Below are positions 29,045 to 38,569 of a DNA stretch of 64,000 nt, piece by piece. This stretch comes from Kluyvera georgiana ATCC 51603. Its GTDB lineage: Bacteria > Pseudomonadota > Gammaproteobacteria > Enterobacterales > Enterobacteriaceae. Each line of letters begins with the position of its first letter. Within the stretch, counting starts at the first letter, position 1. Made by a program: the position numbers and the translations under genes. The stretch lies in assembly GCF_001654985.1 (NCBI RefSeq), contig NZ_LXEU01000071.1, positions 1-64,000 on the forward strand. Direction: 5' to 3'. Below the pieces are notes generated by a model. That model was given only the letters and a program-made list of their open reading frames with translations, was not told where the DNA came from and searched no databases.

Positions 29045-29068
29045 GGGCGCGGATTTTCCGCGCCCTTT
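29045..29068 (+). terminator. fhuA-fhuC intergenic hairpin
   Basis: A perfect 9-bp GC-rich stem (GGGCGCGGA / TCCGCGCCC, loop TTT) with a short T run lies 10 bases after the fhuA stop. It could lower expression of fhuCDB relative to fhuA. Confidence 0.7.
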
Positions 29069-29083
29069 AACATGTTGACGGTT

Positions 29084-29881
29084 ATGCAGGACAACACAAC
29101 TCACTCAGATACGACCTTTTCTCTCGAACAGGTCGTTTTTCGCGTTCCAGGCCGCACGTTACTTCATCCTCTCTCCTTAACCTTTCCAGCGGGCAAAGTG
29201 ACCGGGCTCATCGGCCATAACGGCTCGGGCAAATCGACCCTGCTGAAAATGCTTGGCCGCCATCAGCCGCCGTCGGAAGGGGAGATCCTGCTTGACGGTC
29301 AGCCGCTCGAAAGCTGGAACAGCAAAGCGTTTGCCCGCAAGGTCGCCTATCTGCCGCAGCAGTTGCCGCCCGCAGAAGGGATGACGGTGCGCGAACTGGT
29401 CGCGATTGGCCGCTACCCATGGCACGGTGCGCTAGGTCGTTTTGGCGTTGCCGACCGTGAAAAGGTGGATGAGGCGATTGCGCTAGTGGGGCTGAAGCCG
29501 CTGGCACAGCGTCTGGTCGACAGTCTGTCCGGCGGTGAGCGTCAGCGTGCATGGATCGCCATGCTGGTCGCGCAGGATAGCCGCTGCCTGCTGCTTGATG
29601 AACCGACCTCTGCGCTGGACATCGCGCATCAGGTCGATGTGCTGGCATTGGTACATCGCCTGAGCCAGCAGCGCGGCCTGACCGTCGTCGCGGTGTTGCA
29701 CGATATCAATATGGCGGCGCGTTACTGCGACTATCTGGTGGCACTGCGCGGCGGCGAAATGATTGCCCAGGGCACGCCGGATGAACTGATGCGCAGCGAC
29801 ACGCTGGAACGCATTTATGGTATCCCGATGGGGATTCTGCCACATCCAGCCGGTGCTGCACCGGTAAGTTTTGTCTATTGA
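29084..29881 (+). CDS. fhuC: Hydroxamate siderophore ABC transporter ATPase FhuC
   Basis: FhuC powers ferric hydroxamate import across the inner membrane. From the ATG at 29084 it is 265 residues, as in E. coli. Walker A GHNGSGKST, the Q-loop in YLPQQLPP, signature LSGGERQRA, Walker B CLLLDEPTSALD and switch HD in AVLHDINMAA are all present. The stop overlaps the fhuD start (TGATG), so fhuC and fhuD are coupled. Confidence 0.97.
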   Translation: MQDNTTHSDTTFSLEQVVFRVPGRTLLHPLSLTFPAGKVTGLIGHNGSGKSTLLKMLGRHQPPSEGEILLDGQPLESWNSKAFARKVAYLPQQLPPAEGMTVRELVAIGRYPWHGALGRFGVADREKVDEAIALVGLKPLAQRLVDSLSGGERQRAWIAMLVAQDSRCLLLDEPTSALDIAHQVDVLALVHRLSQQRGLTVVAVLHDINMAARYCDYLVALRGGEMIAQGTPDELMRSDTLERIYGIPMGILPHPAGAAPVSFVY

Positions 29882-30771
29882 TGGCTGACGTAAACCTGAT
29901 TAGCCGCCGTCGGTTGCTGACGGCGATGGCGCTGTCGCCGCTGTTGTGGCGGATGCAAATGGCACAGGCCGCGCCGATGAAAAACGAACGTATTGTGGCG
30001 CTGGAATGGTTACCCGTTGAGCTGATGCTGGCGCTGGGCGTCACGCCCTACGGCGTCGCGGATATACCCAACTACCGTATGTGGGTCAACGAGCCGGTGC
30101 TGCCGGATTCGGTGATTGATGTTGGCCTGCGCACGGAGCCGAATCTGGAGCTGCTGACGCAAATGAAGCCGTCGATGCTGGTGTGGTCGGCAGGCTACGG
30201 CCCTTCGCCGGAGATTCTGGCGCGCATCGCGCCGGGGCGCGGTTTCGCGTTCAGCGACGGTAAACAACCGCTGGCCCAGGCGCGTCGCTCCCTGCTGGAG
30301 ATGGCCGACCTGCTGGGTAAACAGGCGGCTGCACATCGCCATCTGGCGGAGTTTGATGCCTTTATCGATGGACTGAAGCCGCGTTTCCGCCAGCGTGGGG
30401 AGCGCCCGCTGCTGATGATATCGCTGCTCGATTCGCGTCATGTGCTGGCGTTTGGCCCGAACTGCCTGTTCCAGGAGGTTCTCGACCGTCTGGGAGTCAA
30501 AAACGCCTGGCAGGGGGAAACCAACTTCTGGGGCAGTACGGTCGTGGGGATTGACCGTCTGGCGGCCTATAAAGATGTCGATGTGATTTGTTTCGATCAC
30601 GGTAACGCTGCGGAAATGCGCAGCTTGTCCGCCACGCCGTTATGGCAGGCGATGCCGTTTGTACGCGCTGGCCGCATGCAGGTCGTACCGGCGGTCTGGT
30701 TCTATGGCGCCACGCTATCGGCGATGCATTTTGCCCGCATCCTGGATAATTCGTTGGGAGGCAATGCGTGA
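29881..30771 (+). CDS. fhuD: Ferric hydroxamate periplasmic binding protein FhuD
   Basis: FhuD carries ferrichrome-type siderophores from FhuA to FhuB. The 296-residue precursor equals E. coli FhuD and has an SRRRLLTAMAL twin-arginine-type signal ending near AQA (residue 30). The helical-backbone siderophore-binding fold is indicated by IVALEWLPVELMLALG and NFWGSTVVGIDRLAAYKDVDV. Start is the ATG overlapping the fhuC stop; a TTG one codon upstream is less likely. Confidence 0.96.
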   Translation: MADVNLISRRRLLTAMALSPLLWRMQMAQAAPMKNERIVALEWLPVELMLALGVTPYGVADIPNYRMWVNEPVLPDSVIDVGLRTEPNLELLTQMKPSMLVWSAGYGPSPEILARIAPGRGFAFSDGKQPLAQARRSLLEMADLLGKQAAAHRHLAEFDAFIDGLKPRFRQRGERPLLMISLLDSRHVLAFGPNCLFQEVLDRLGVKNAWQGETNFWGSTVVGIDRLAAYKDVDVICFDHGNAAEMRSLSATPLWQAMPFVRAGRMQVVPAVWFYGATLSAMHFARILDNSLGGNA

Positions 30772-32750
30772 AAACGACTTTCTCTCCCTTTGCAGCACTG
30801 CTGCTGGGTCTGTTGTTTATTGCTGCGTTGGCGCTGACCTGGTTTAACTTCAGCACCGCGCTGCCGGGTTCGCTCTGGTTGCAGGCGATGCGTCAGCCGA
30901 ATATCGACGCCATTGACCAGATGATTTTCCACTACAGCCTGCTGCCGCGCCTGGCGATTGCGCTGCTGGTGGGGGCGGGTCTGGGGCTGGTCGGCGTGCT
31001 GTTCCAGCAGGTTTTGCGTAACCCACTGGCAGAACCGACGACACTTGGCGTGGCCACTGGCGCGCAGCTCGGTATGACCATCACCACTCTGTGGGCGATA
31101 CCGGGGGTGCTGGCGGCACAATTTGCCGCGCTGGCGGGAGCCTGCATCGTCGGGGCGCTGGTGTTTGGCGTCGCGTGGGGTAAACGGCTTTCGCCGGTCA
31201 CGCTGATTCTCGCCGGTCTGGTGGTGAGCCTCTACTGTGGCGCCATCAACCAATTGCTGGTGATTTTCCACCATGACCAGCTGCAAAGCATGTTCCTGTG
31301 GAGCACCGGCACGCTGACGCAGACCGACTGGAGCGTGGTGCAGCGTTTGTGGCCGCAGCTGCTGGGCGGCGTGATGCTGACGTTGCTGCTGCTGCGTCCG
31401 CTGACGCTGATGGGGCTGGATGACGGCGTGGCCCGTAACCTCGGGCTGGCGCTGTCGCTGGCTCGTCTGGGGGCACTAACGCTGGCGATCGTCATCAGCG
31501 CCTTGCTGGTTAACGCGGTGGGGATTATTGGTTTTATCGGCCTGTTTGCGCCGCTGCTGGCGAAAATGCTGGGGGCGCGGCGTTTGCTCTCCCGACTGCT
31601 GTTGGCGCCGTTGATTGGCGCGCTGATCCTGTGGCTCTCCGATCAACTGATTCTGTGGCTGTCGCGAGTCTGGATGGAGGTCTCTACCGGCTCCGTCACC
31701 GCGCTGATTGGCGCGCCGCTGTTGCTGTGGCTGTTGCCGCGTTTGCGCAGCATGAGCGCGCCAGCAATGAACGCCAGCGACAGTGTCGCCCGTGAGCGGC
31801 AGAACGTCGCGTGGTTTGCGCTGGGCGGGTTAGTCCTCCTGTTCATTGCTGTGTTTGCCGCGCTGTCCCTGGGGCGTGACGCTTATGGCTGGCACTGGGC
31901 CAGCGGTTCACTGCTGGATCAGCTGCTCCAGTGGCGCTGGCCGCGTATTGCCTCCGCGCTGATCGCCGGGATAATGCTGGCGGTCGCGGGCTGCATTATT
32001 CAGCGTTTGACCGGTAACCCAATGGCCAGCCCGGAAGTGCTGGGTATTAGCTCCGGTGCGGCATTTGGCGTGGTGCTGATGCTGTTTATCGTGCCGGGCA
32101 ACGCCTTTGGCTGGCTGTTGCCTGCCGGGAGCGTGGGCGCAGCGGTCACCCTGCTGATTATCCTGATTGCAGCCGGGCGCGGCGGCTTCTCGCCGCACCG
32201 TATGCTGCTGGCGGGGATGGCGTTGAGTACCGCATTCACCATGTTGCTGATGATGCTACAGGCGAGCGGCGACCCGCGTATGGCGCAGATTTTGACGTGG
32301 ATTTCCGGCTCGACTTACAACGCCACCGGCAAGCAGGTGATGCAGTCGGCGGCCGCGATGGTGGTTCTACTGCTGCTGGTACCGCTGTGCCGTCGCTGGC
32401 TTACCATTCTGCCGCTGGGCGGTGAAACGGCGCGGTCGATCGGCATGGCGCTGGCGCCGACCCGCATCGCGCTGCTGTTGCTGGCGGCGTGCCTGACGGC
32501 GGCGGCGACGCTGACTATCGGGCCGTTGAGTTTTGTCGGTCTGATGGCGCCGCATATCGCACGGATGATGGGCTTCCGACGGACGATGCCGCATATGGTG
32601 ATTTCCGCCTTGATGGGCGGCCTGCTGCTGGTGTTCGCGGATTGGTGCGGACGGATGCTTATGTTTCCGTATCAGGTGCCCGCGGGGCTGTTGTCGACCT
32701 TTATCGGCGCACCGTACTTTATCTATCTGCTGAGGAAGCAGAGCCGCTAG
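30768..32750 (+). CDS. fhuB: Ferric hydroxamate ABC transporter permease FhuB
   Basis: FhuB is the inner-membrane channel. The 660-residue protein is a fused double permease of the FecCD/BtuC family; each half has the coupling motif (GLVGVLFQQVLRNPLAEP near 75 and GCIIQRLTGNPMASPEVLG near 410). It starts at GTG overlapping the fhuD stop (GTGA at 30768-30771). Length equals E. coli FhuB. It ends the operon; an inverted-repeat element follows. Confidence 0.97.
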   Translation: MKTTFSPFAALLLGLLFIAALALTWFNFSTALPGSLWLQAMRQPNIDAIDQMIFHYSLLPRLAIALLVGAGLGLVGVLFQQVLRNPLAEPTTLGVATGAQLGMTITTLWAIPGVLAAQFAALAGACIVGALVFGVAWGKRLSPVTLILAGLVVSLYCGAINQLLVIFHHDQLQSMFLWSTGTLTQTDWSVVQRLWPQLLGGVMLTLLLLRPLTLMGLDDGVARNLGLALSLARLGALTLAIVISALLVNAVGIIGFIGLFAPLLAKMLGARRLLSRLLLAPLIGALILWLSDQLILWLSRVWMEVSTGSVTALIGAPLLLWLLPRLRSMSAPAMNASDSVARERQNVAWFALGGLVLLFIAVFAALSLGRDAYGWHWASGSLLDQLLQWRWPRIASALIAGIMLAVAGCIIQRLTGNPMASPEVLGISSGAAFGVVLMLFIVPGNAFGWLLPAGSVGAAVTLLIILIAAGRGGFSPHRMLLAGMALSTAFTMLLMMLQASGDPRMAQILTWISGSTYNATGKQVMQSAAAMVVLLLLVPLCRRWLTILPLGGETARSIGMALAPTRIALLLLAACLTAAATLTIGPLSFVGLMAPHIARMMGFRRTMPHMVISALMGGLLLVFADWCGRMLMFPYQVPAGLLSTFIGAPYFIYLLRKQSR

Positions 32751-32770
32751 ATGAAAGGGTGAGGGAACGT

Positions 32771-32890
32771 CCCCCCTCACCCCGACCCTCTCCCCAAAGG
32801 GGCGAGGGGGAAAAACGGGCTGGAGCCGTAGGTGAAGGCTGTTCCGAACGGTTCCCTCTCCCCGGTGGGGAGAGGGCTAGGGTGAGGGGG
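32771..32890. repeat. Inverted-repeat element between fhuB and hemL
   Basis: The ends are imperfect inverted copies of each other: left CCCCTCACCCCGACCCTCTC, right CTAGGGTGAGGGGG with GGGGAGAGGG before it. Each end also folds on itself; the right one has a perfect 10-bp stem CCCTCTCCCC-GGT-GGGGAGAGGG (32854-32876). It resembles a dispersed palindromic element common in Enterobacter/Klebsiella intergenic regions, which is from memory. It sits between converging genes. Confidence 0.75.
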
Positions 32891-32907
32891 AACTGCGCGT
32901 ATATCCC

Positions 32908-34188
32908 TTACAGCTGGGCAAACACCCGACGCGCCGCGTCGATGGTGTTATCAATATCTTCTTCGCTGTGGGCAACCGACATAAAGCCCGCCTCAAAGGC
33001 CGATGGCGCCAGGTATACGCCTTCTTCCAGCATCAGATGGAAGAAGCGCTTAAAGCGCTCAACGTCGCACTTCAGCACATCCTGATAGCAGGTGACTTCT
33101 TTGGCATCGGTGAAGAAAATACCGAACATGCCGCCCACATTGTTGACGACCAGCGGGATGCCAGCGTCTTGTGCGGCATCCAGCAGGCCTTGGGCCAGCT
33201 GGTTGGTCAGCTCGGTCAGCGTCTCGTGGACGCCCGGCTGCGCCACCTCGGTCAGGCAAGCGTAGCCCGCCGCCATTGCAATCGGGTTACCGGACAGGGT
33301 TCCCGCCTGGTAAACCGGACCGGTTGGCGCCAGCGCGTCCATGACGTCGCGACGGCCACCGAAAGCACCTACCGGCATCCCGCCGCCGATGATTTTTCCC
33401 AGACAGGTCAGATCCGGCACGACGTCGTAGTAGGACTGTGCGCCCGCCAGCGCGACGCGGAAGCCGGTCATGACCTCGTCGATGATCAGCAGCGCGCCAA
33501 ACTCATCGCACAGCGCACGCAGGCCCGGCAGGAACGCCGGCTGCGGTGGGATGCAGTTCATGTTGCCGGCGACCGGCTCAACGATAATGCAGGCAATCTC
33601 CTGCGGATACTGCTCGAAGGCCGCGCGCACGGAAGCCAGATCGTTATAGGTGCAGGTGAGGGTATGTTTGGCGAAGTCTGCCGGTACACCCGGTGAATTC
33701 GGTTGGCCGAGCGTCAGCGCGCCGGAACCGGCTTTCACCAGCAGGCAGTCGGCATGACCGTGGTAGCAGCCTTCAAACTTGATGATTTTGTCGCGGCCCG
33801 TGAAGCCGCGGGCCAGGCGGATGGCGCTCATGGTGGCTTCGGTACCGGAGTTGACCATACGGACCATGTCCATGGTGGGCACCAGTTCGGTTACCAGTTT
33901 CGCCATGGTCACTTCCATTTCGGTCGGCGCGCCGAAGCTCAGGCCGCGCTCGGCCGCTTCAATGACCGCGTTGCGGATAGCCGGATGGTTATGCCCCAGT
34001 ACCATTGGCCCCCAGGAGCCGACGTAATCGATATAGGCTTTACCATCGACGTCGTACAGGTAGGCGCCGTCTGCGCGTTCAATAAACAGCGGCGTGCCGC
34101 CAACGCCGGTGAAGGCGCGTACCGGCGAGTTGACGCCGCCGGGGATGAGTTCACGCGCTGCGCTATAGAGGTTTTCAGATTTGCTCAT
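32908..34188 (-). CDS. hemL: Glutamate-1-semialdehyde 2,1-aminomutase
   Basis: HemL turns glutamate-1-semialdehyde into 5-aminolevulinate, the first committed heme precursor in the C5 route, with PLP or PMP. The 426-residue protein equals E. coli HemL. The PLP lysine is in [16 protein letters not shown] (near 265), the aspartate that holds the cofactor is in [12 protein letters not shown], and the phosphate-binding [15 protein letters not shown] is near 122-136. It is single, divergent from clcA. Confidence 0.98.
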   Translation of the reverse strand: MSKSENLYSAARELIPGGVNSPVRAFTGVGGTPLFIERADGAYLYDVDGKAYIDYVGSWGPMVLGHNHPAIRNAVIEAAERGLSFGAPTEMEVTMAKLVTELVPTMDMVRMVNSGTEATMSAIRLARGFTGRDKIIKFEGCYHGHADCLLVKAGSGALTLGQPNSPGVPADFAKHTLTCTYNDLASVRAAFEQYPQEIACIIVEPVAGNMNCIPPQPAFLPGLRALCDEFGALLIIDEVMTGFRVALAGAQSYYDVVPDLTCLGKIIGGGMPVGAFGGRRDVMDALAPTGPVYQAGTLSGNPIAMAAGYACLTEVAQPGVHETLTELTNQLAQGLLDAAQDAGIPLVVNNVGGMFGIFFTDAKEVTCYQDVLKCDVERFKRFFHLMLEEGVYLAPSAFEAGFMSVAHSEEDIDNTIDAARRVFAQL

Positions 34189-34369
34189 TGCCAGGATCCT
34201 GGTTCGTGAAAAATGTTTTGTCCGCTATTCTAAATTATTCCGTAGAGGTTATGAAATTTTTGCCTGATTGCAACAAAGCCCTCCTGAAGCAATTTTTTCG
34301 CGACGTAGCGCACAGGTGTGGGTAAAATGCTCCCCCTTCCTGGTTGTATTACCAATTAGTGATGACGGT

Positions 34370-35788
34370 ATGAAAGCTGAAATACCCCCTTTAGAGGCAC
34401 AACGGATTGTCCGTTTACGCCGCCGTGACGTGGTGCGTAAATTGTTGAACCGCGATAAAACGCCGCTGATGGTGCTCCTGATGGCCGCCGTGGTTGGCGC
34501 GCTGGTGGGGTTAGTCGGCGTGGCGTTTGAGCATGCGGTGAACTGGGTGATGAACGCGCGTATTGGCACGCTGGCGCAGGTGGCTGACCATTGGTTTATC
34601 GTTTGGCCGCTGGCCTTTATTCTGTCGGCGCTGCTGGCAATGGTGGGTTACTGGCTGGTGCGTCGCTTTGCGCAGGAGGCCGGTGGCTCGGGAATCCCGG
34701 AAATTGAAGGCGCGCTGGAAGAGCTACGTCCGGTGCGCTGGTGGCGCGTGTTGCCGGTGAAATTTATCGGCGGCATGGGCACGCTCGGTGCCGGTATGGT
34801 GCTGGGCCGCGAAGGGCCAACGGTGCAGATTGGCGGCAACGTGGGGCGCATGGTGAGTGATATCTTCCGCCAGCGCGGCGAAGAAGCGCGCCACACCCTG
34901 CTGGCAACCGGCGCGGCGGCGGGCCTGTCGGCGGCTTTTAACGCACCGCTGGCGGGCATACTGTTCATTATTGAAGAGATGCGACCGCAGTTCCGCTACA
35001 GCCTGATTTCAATTAAAGCGGTGTTTACCGGCGTTATCATGTCGAGCATTGTGTTCCGTATCTTCAACGGCGAAACGCCGGTGATTGAGGTCGGTAAGCT
35101 GAGCAACGCGCCGGTCAATACGCTGTGGCTGTATATGGTGCTGGGCATTGTGTTCGGCTGTTTTGGGCCGCTGTTCAATACCATGGTGCTGAAGACCCAG
35201 GATATGTTTTTCCGCATCCACGGCGGAAATATTAAAAAATGGGTGCTGATTGGCGGACTGATCGGCGGTTGCTGCGGCGTACTGGGGCTGATTCAACCGG
35301 CGGCATCGGGCGGCGGCTTTACCCTGATCCCGATTGCGGCGGCGGGTAACTACACTATCGGCGCGCTGCTGTGCCTGTTTCTGGTTCGTGTGGCGACCAC
35401 GCTGCTGTGCTTCTCCTCCGGCGCGCCCGGCGGGATTTTCGCACCAATGCTGGCGTTGGGGACGCTGCTGGGGACCGCGTTTGGTACGGCGGCAGCGAGT
35501 CTGTTTCCGGCCTACCATCTGGATGCGGGGACCTTCGCTATTGCCGGGATGGGCGCGCTGCTGGCGGCTTCCGTTCGCGCACCGTTAACCGGAATTGTGC
35601 TGGTGCTGGAGATGACCGATAACTATCAGCTCATTTTGCCAATGATTATCACCGGGCTCGGTGCCACGCTATTAGCACAATTCCTCGGTGGGCAGCCGCT
35701 TTATGCCACTATCCTGGCGCGTACGTTGGCCAAGCAGGAAGCCGAGCAAGAGGCAAAAGCCCGGCAGGTTGCTGGGGAGAATACTTGA
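34370..35788 (+). CDS. clcA: H+/Cl- exchange transporter ClcA
   Basis: ClcA swaps two chloride for one proton across the inner membrane and supports extreme acid resistance. From the ATG at 34370 it is 472 residues, with all chloride-binding motifs: [20 protein letters not shown] (gating Glu148), the proton-side Glu in [10 protein letters not shown] near 203, and [16 protein letters not shown] near 355. It has an acidic/basic N-terminal tail and no CBS domains. An in-frame upstream extension to 34268 was rejected. Confidence 0.97.
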   Translation: MKAEIPPLEAQRIVRLRRRDVVRKLLNRDKTPLMVLLMAAVVGALVGLVGVAFEHAVNWVMNARIGTLAQVADHWFIVWPLAFILSALLAMVGYWLVRRFAQEAGGSGIPEIEGALEELRPVRWWRVLPVKFIGGMGTLGAGMVLGREGPTVQIGGNVGRMVSDIFRQRGEEARHTLLATGAAAGLSAAFNAPLAGILFIIEEMRPQFRYSLISIKAVFTGVIMSSIVFRIFNGETPVIEVGKLSNAPVNTLWLYMVLGIVFGCFGPLFNTMVLKTQDMFFRIHGGNIKKWVLIGGLIGGCCGVLGLIQPAASGGGFTLIPIAAAGNYTIGALLCLFLVRVATTLLCFSSGAPGGIFAPMLALGTLLGTAFGTAAASLFPAYHLDAGTFAIAGMGALLAASVRAPLTGIVLVLEMTDNYQLILPMIITGLGATLLAQFLGGQPLYATILARTLAKQEAEQEAKARQVAGENT

Positions 35789-35870
35789 ACGATTTACCAG
35801 GGTATTAGATAATGACCCAAAGAGTCGGGTTACTATTTGCCCAGACTAGCTGTAGTAATGGGAGCATAAA

Positions 35871-36215
35871 ATGAGTGATGACGTAGCGCTGCCGCTGGAG
35901 TTTACCGACGCCGCAGCCAAAAAAGTAAAAGTCCTGATTGCGGATGAAGAGAATCCAAACCTGAAGCTGCGCGTGTACATCACGGGCGGCGGCTGCAGCG
36001 GCTTCCAGTACGGTTTTACCTTTGACGATCAGGTCAACGAAGGCGATATGACCATTGAAAAACAGGGCGTTGGCCTGGTGGTTGATCCAATGAGCCTGCA
36101 GTATCTGGTAGGCGGTTCCGTTGACTATACCGAAGGTCTGGAAGGTTCACGTTTTATCGTGACCAACCCGAACGCGACCAGCACCTGCGGCTGCGGTTCT
36201 TCCTTCAGCATCTAA
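35871..36215 (+). CDS. erpA: A-type Fe-S carrier ErpA
   Basis: ErpA delivers Fe-S clusters to targets such as IspG and respiratory enzymes. The 114-residue protein equals E. coli ErpA, with the three cluster cysteines at 42 (GGCSGFQYG), 106 and 108 (STCGCGSSF). A GGGAGC ribosome site precedes the ATG. It is a single gene between clcA and a terminator. Confidence 0.97.
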   Translation: MSDDVALPLEFTDAAAKKVKVLIADEENPNLKLRVYITGGGCSGFQYGFTFDDQVNEGDMTIEKQGVGLVVDPMSLQYLVGGSVDYTEGLEGSRFIVTNPNATSTCGCGSSFSI

Positions 36216-36235
36216 GCCTGTTGACCAGATAGTTT

Positions 36236-36264
36236 AAAAAGCCCACCGAGAGTGGGCTTTTTGT
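36236..36264 (+). terminator. erpA terminator
   Basis: AAAAAGCCCAC / GTGGGCTTTTT with a 5-base loop, T tract on the plus strand. Confidence 0.92.
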
Positions 36265-36286
36265 TGTCATCCTGGCTTCCGGGGCT

Positions 36287-36354
36287 CCCCGGCGGCGCAG
36301 CGCCTGGCCGGGCTACACCGGATGGTTGGCCGGATAAGCGCAGCGCCATCCGGC
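36287..36354. repeat. REP/BIME pair between erpA and yadS
   Basis: Palindromes CCCCGGCGGC...TGGCCGGG (36287-36312) and GCCGGATAAGC...CCATCCGGC (36329-36354) are arranged as a REP pair. The second ends two bases before the yadS stop codon. Confidence 0.82.
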
Positions 36355-36356
36355 AA

Positions 36357-36980
36357 TCAGCGTCCGTTATCATCCAGTGCAAAGGTCGGCAGCTTGAGGT
36401 GCCAGCGAATGGCGGCAAGGCGAATGGCCAGCGTCACCACCATCCCCATCATACTGGCGTTTTCCAGCGGTACCTTGAAGGTGTAATAGGCCGTCGCGTG
36501 GACGATGCCGCCAATAATACAGGCGGTGGCGTAGATTTCGGTGCGCAGAATCATCGGCACTTCGCGCGCCAGCACGTCACGAATAATCCCACCGCCGACG
36601 CCGGTCACCACGCCCATGCACACCGCGACCAGCGGCCCTGAGTGCGCGATAAACGCTTTATTGACGCCGATACCCACGAACACCGCCAGCCCGACGGCGT
36701 CGAGCACCGGTAGCACCCACTTTGGCAGGCGGCGCGGTTGGCGCACCAGCACGATGGTCAGCATACAGGTCACCATCGCCACAACCAGGTCGGTGGGGTC
36801 TTTTACCCAGAATACCGGGCCGTTGGCGAGCGCCATATCGCGAATCGTTCCGCCCCCCACCGCGGTGACGACGCCCAGAACCAGCACGCCGAAGGGATCC
36901 ATGCGCAATTTCCCCGCCAGCAACACGCCGGAGACGGCGAAAACTATGGTGCCAACAATATCAAGCCAGTAGACAAGCAT
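36357..36980 (-). CDS. yadS: TRIC-family membrane protein YadS
   Basis: A 207-residue inner-membrane protein with about seven hydrophobic segments and two copies of the family repeat, each ending in a glycine-rich GGGTIRD or GGGIIRD motif (near 43 and 129). The family is the trimeric intracellular cation channel / UPF0126 group; glycine transport has been proposed for some members. The ATG at 36980 matches the E. coli start and length. It lies 14 bases after btuF and probably belongs to mtn-btuF-yadS. Confidence 0.93.
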   Translation of the reverse strand: MLVYWLDIVGTIVFAVSGVLLAGKLRMDPFGVLVLGVVTAVGGGTIRDMALANGPVFWVKDPTDLVVAMVTCMLTIVLVRQPRRLPKWVLPVLDAVGLAVFVGIGVNKAFIAHSGPLVAVCMGVVTGVGGGIIRDVLAREVPMILRTEIYATACIIGGIVHATAYYTFKVPLENASMMGMVVTLAIRLAAIRWHLKLPTFALDDNGR

Positions 36981-36994
36981 GACCAATTACCCAA

Positions 36995-37795
36995 TTAATG
37001 AACCTGCGCCAGCGCAGTACAGAGTTGTTTTGCGGCGAGGATAATACGTGGGCTTGCCCGTTCAAACCAGTCACTATTAAGGGGAATAACCGGGATTGTA
37101 AGCTGACTGGCCCAGTAGCGCTGAATTTTCGGAATCTGGCTCTCGTCACCGGCGGCGACAATGGCCTGCGGCTGACGCGTCAGTACCTGCTCACGGCTCA
37201 CCTGCGGCCAGGCGACGCGGCTGTCGGCAAAGATGTTCTGACCGCCACAAATCTCCAGCACCTGGTTTTGAATTGCGCTTTTGTTACTGGTGAAAATGGG
37301 GTTGAAACCGAACTGCATAAACACGCGCTTTTTCGGCGCGTTGGCGTACTGCGCCTTCAGTTGAGTGTAGTCGTGCATCAGCGCGGCGGCGGCCTGCTCG
37401 GCTTTTTCCGGCTGCGGGCTCCACTGTGCCAGCTTGCGTAGCGCGGCGGCGATATCTTCAATACTGTGTGAGTCAATCCACAGCACGGTAATCCCAAGCG
37501 ACTGCAGTTGATTAACCTGGCGCTCGGCATTGCCTTCCTTCCACGCCAGCACGACGTCCGGATGCAGCGCCACGATGCGCTCAAGGTTGATGCCTTGCCA
37601 GGAGGCGACCTGCTCGATAGCTTTGGCAGCGGCGGGATAGTCGGACCAGGCGCTAACGCCAACGGGCGTGATCCCGGCGGCAAAGGCCAGTTCGGTATTG
37701 GCAGGGGAGAGGGAGATAACCCGCGGCGCGGCATAGAGCCACGCCGGGGCGCTAAACAGCAGGGCCAGCAGCCCTGTCATCAAGCGCTTAGCCAT
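36995..37795 (-). CDS. btuF: Vitamin B12-binding periplasmic protein BtuF
   Basis: BtuF binds cobalamin in the periplasm and delivers it to BtuCD. The 266-residue precursor equals E. coli BtuF and has a Sec signal ending at LYA. Motifs include [17 protein letters not shown], the B12-site tryptophans in [10 protein letters not shown] and [12 protein letters not shown], and acidic residues that dock to BtuC. Its ATG lies eight bases inside the end of mtn, so translation is coupled. Confidence 0.96.
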   Translation of the reverse strand: MAKRLMTGLLALLFSAPAWLYAAPRVISLSPANTELAFAAGITPVGVSAWSDYPAAAKAIEQVASWQGINLERIVALHPDVVLAWKEGNAERQVNQLQSLGITVLWIDSHSIEDIAAALRKLAQWSPQPEKAEQAAAALMHDYTQLKAQYANAPKKRVFMQFGFNPIFTSNKSAIQNQVLEICGGQNIFADSRVAWPQVSREQVLTRQPQAIVAAGDESQIPKIQRYWASQLTIPVIPLNSDWFERASPRIILAAKQLCTALAQVH

Positions 37796-38486
37796 GTGCG
37801 AGTTTCTGCACCAGCGTTTCAACCATCAGCGTCGACTGCTTCGCGGCAACCGCCAGGAATTCGTCAAAGCTCAGGTGGGATTCTTTGTCGGCAACGTCGG
37901 AGATGGCGCGCACCACCACGAACGGCACGGCAAAGCTGTGGCAAACGTGGGCAATGGCGGTGGCTTCCATCTCAACGGCAATGGCCTGCGGGAAGTTGCG
38001 ACGAATTTTCGCCAGCCCTTCGGCGCCGTTAATGAAGGCGTCGCCGCTGACGATCAGGCCGCGTACCGCGTTCAGATCCAGCGCCTTGATGCAGGTTTCG
38101 GCTGCGGCAATGAGCTTATCGTCGGCTTTGAACGCCGCCGGGCAGCCGGCCATCTGGCCGATTTCGTAGCCGAAAGCGGTGACGTCGGCATCGTGATAGC
38201 GCGCTTCATCGGAGACCACGATATCACCGACTTTCAGCGTCGGCGCCAGACCGCCCGCGGAACCGGTGTTGATGATAACGTCCGGCTGGCAGCGCTCCAG
38301 CAGCAGGGCTGCGCCCATCGCGGCCGCAACTTTACCAATGCCTGACTTCAGCAGAGCAACGTCAACGCCGTTCAACTGGCCGGTGTAGATTTCACTGCCG
38401 CCGAGGGCGATGGTCTGACGATTTTCGATTTTGTCACGCAGCAGCGTAACTTCTTCTTCCATTGCGCCAATAATGCCGATTTTCAT
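37788..38486 (-). CDS. mtn: 5'-methylthioadenosine/S-adenosylhomocysteine nucleosidase
   Basis: Mtn (Pfs) cleaves MTA, SAH and 5'-deoxyadenosine, so it clears inhibitors of SAM enzymes and feeds AI-2 production. The 232 residues equal the E. coli enzyme. Glu12 (MEEEV), the Glu in [10 protein letters not shown] near 174 and Asp197 (SDVAD) are the known catalytic residues. MTA is chiefly a by-product of spermidine synthesis, which is notable because speDE are missing from their usual place in this window. It is divergent from dgt. Confidence 0.97.
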   Translation of the reverse strand: MKIGIIGAMEEEVTLLRDKIENRQTIALGGSEIYTGQLNGVDVALLKSGIGKVAAAMGAALLLERCQPDVIINTGSAGGLAPTLKVGDIVVSDEARYHDADVTAFGYEIGQMAGCPAAFKADDKLIAAAETCIKALDLNAVRGLIVSGDAFINGAEGLAKIRRNFPQAIAVEMEATAIAHVCHSFAVPFVVVRAISDVADKESHLSFDEFLAVAAKQSTLMVETLVQKLAHG

Positions 38487-38569
38487 AGATTTACTCGCGA
38501 TGTGCCATGTTTAAAGGCATAGTCTATCATGCGGTTCAGGGGAAGCGCATTTCTCGCGACGGAGAGGCT

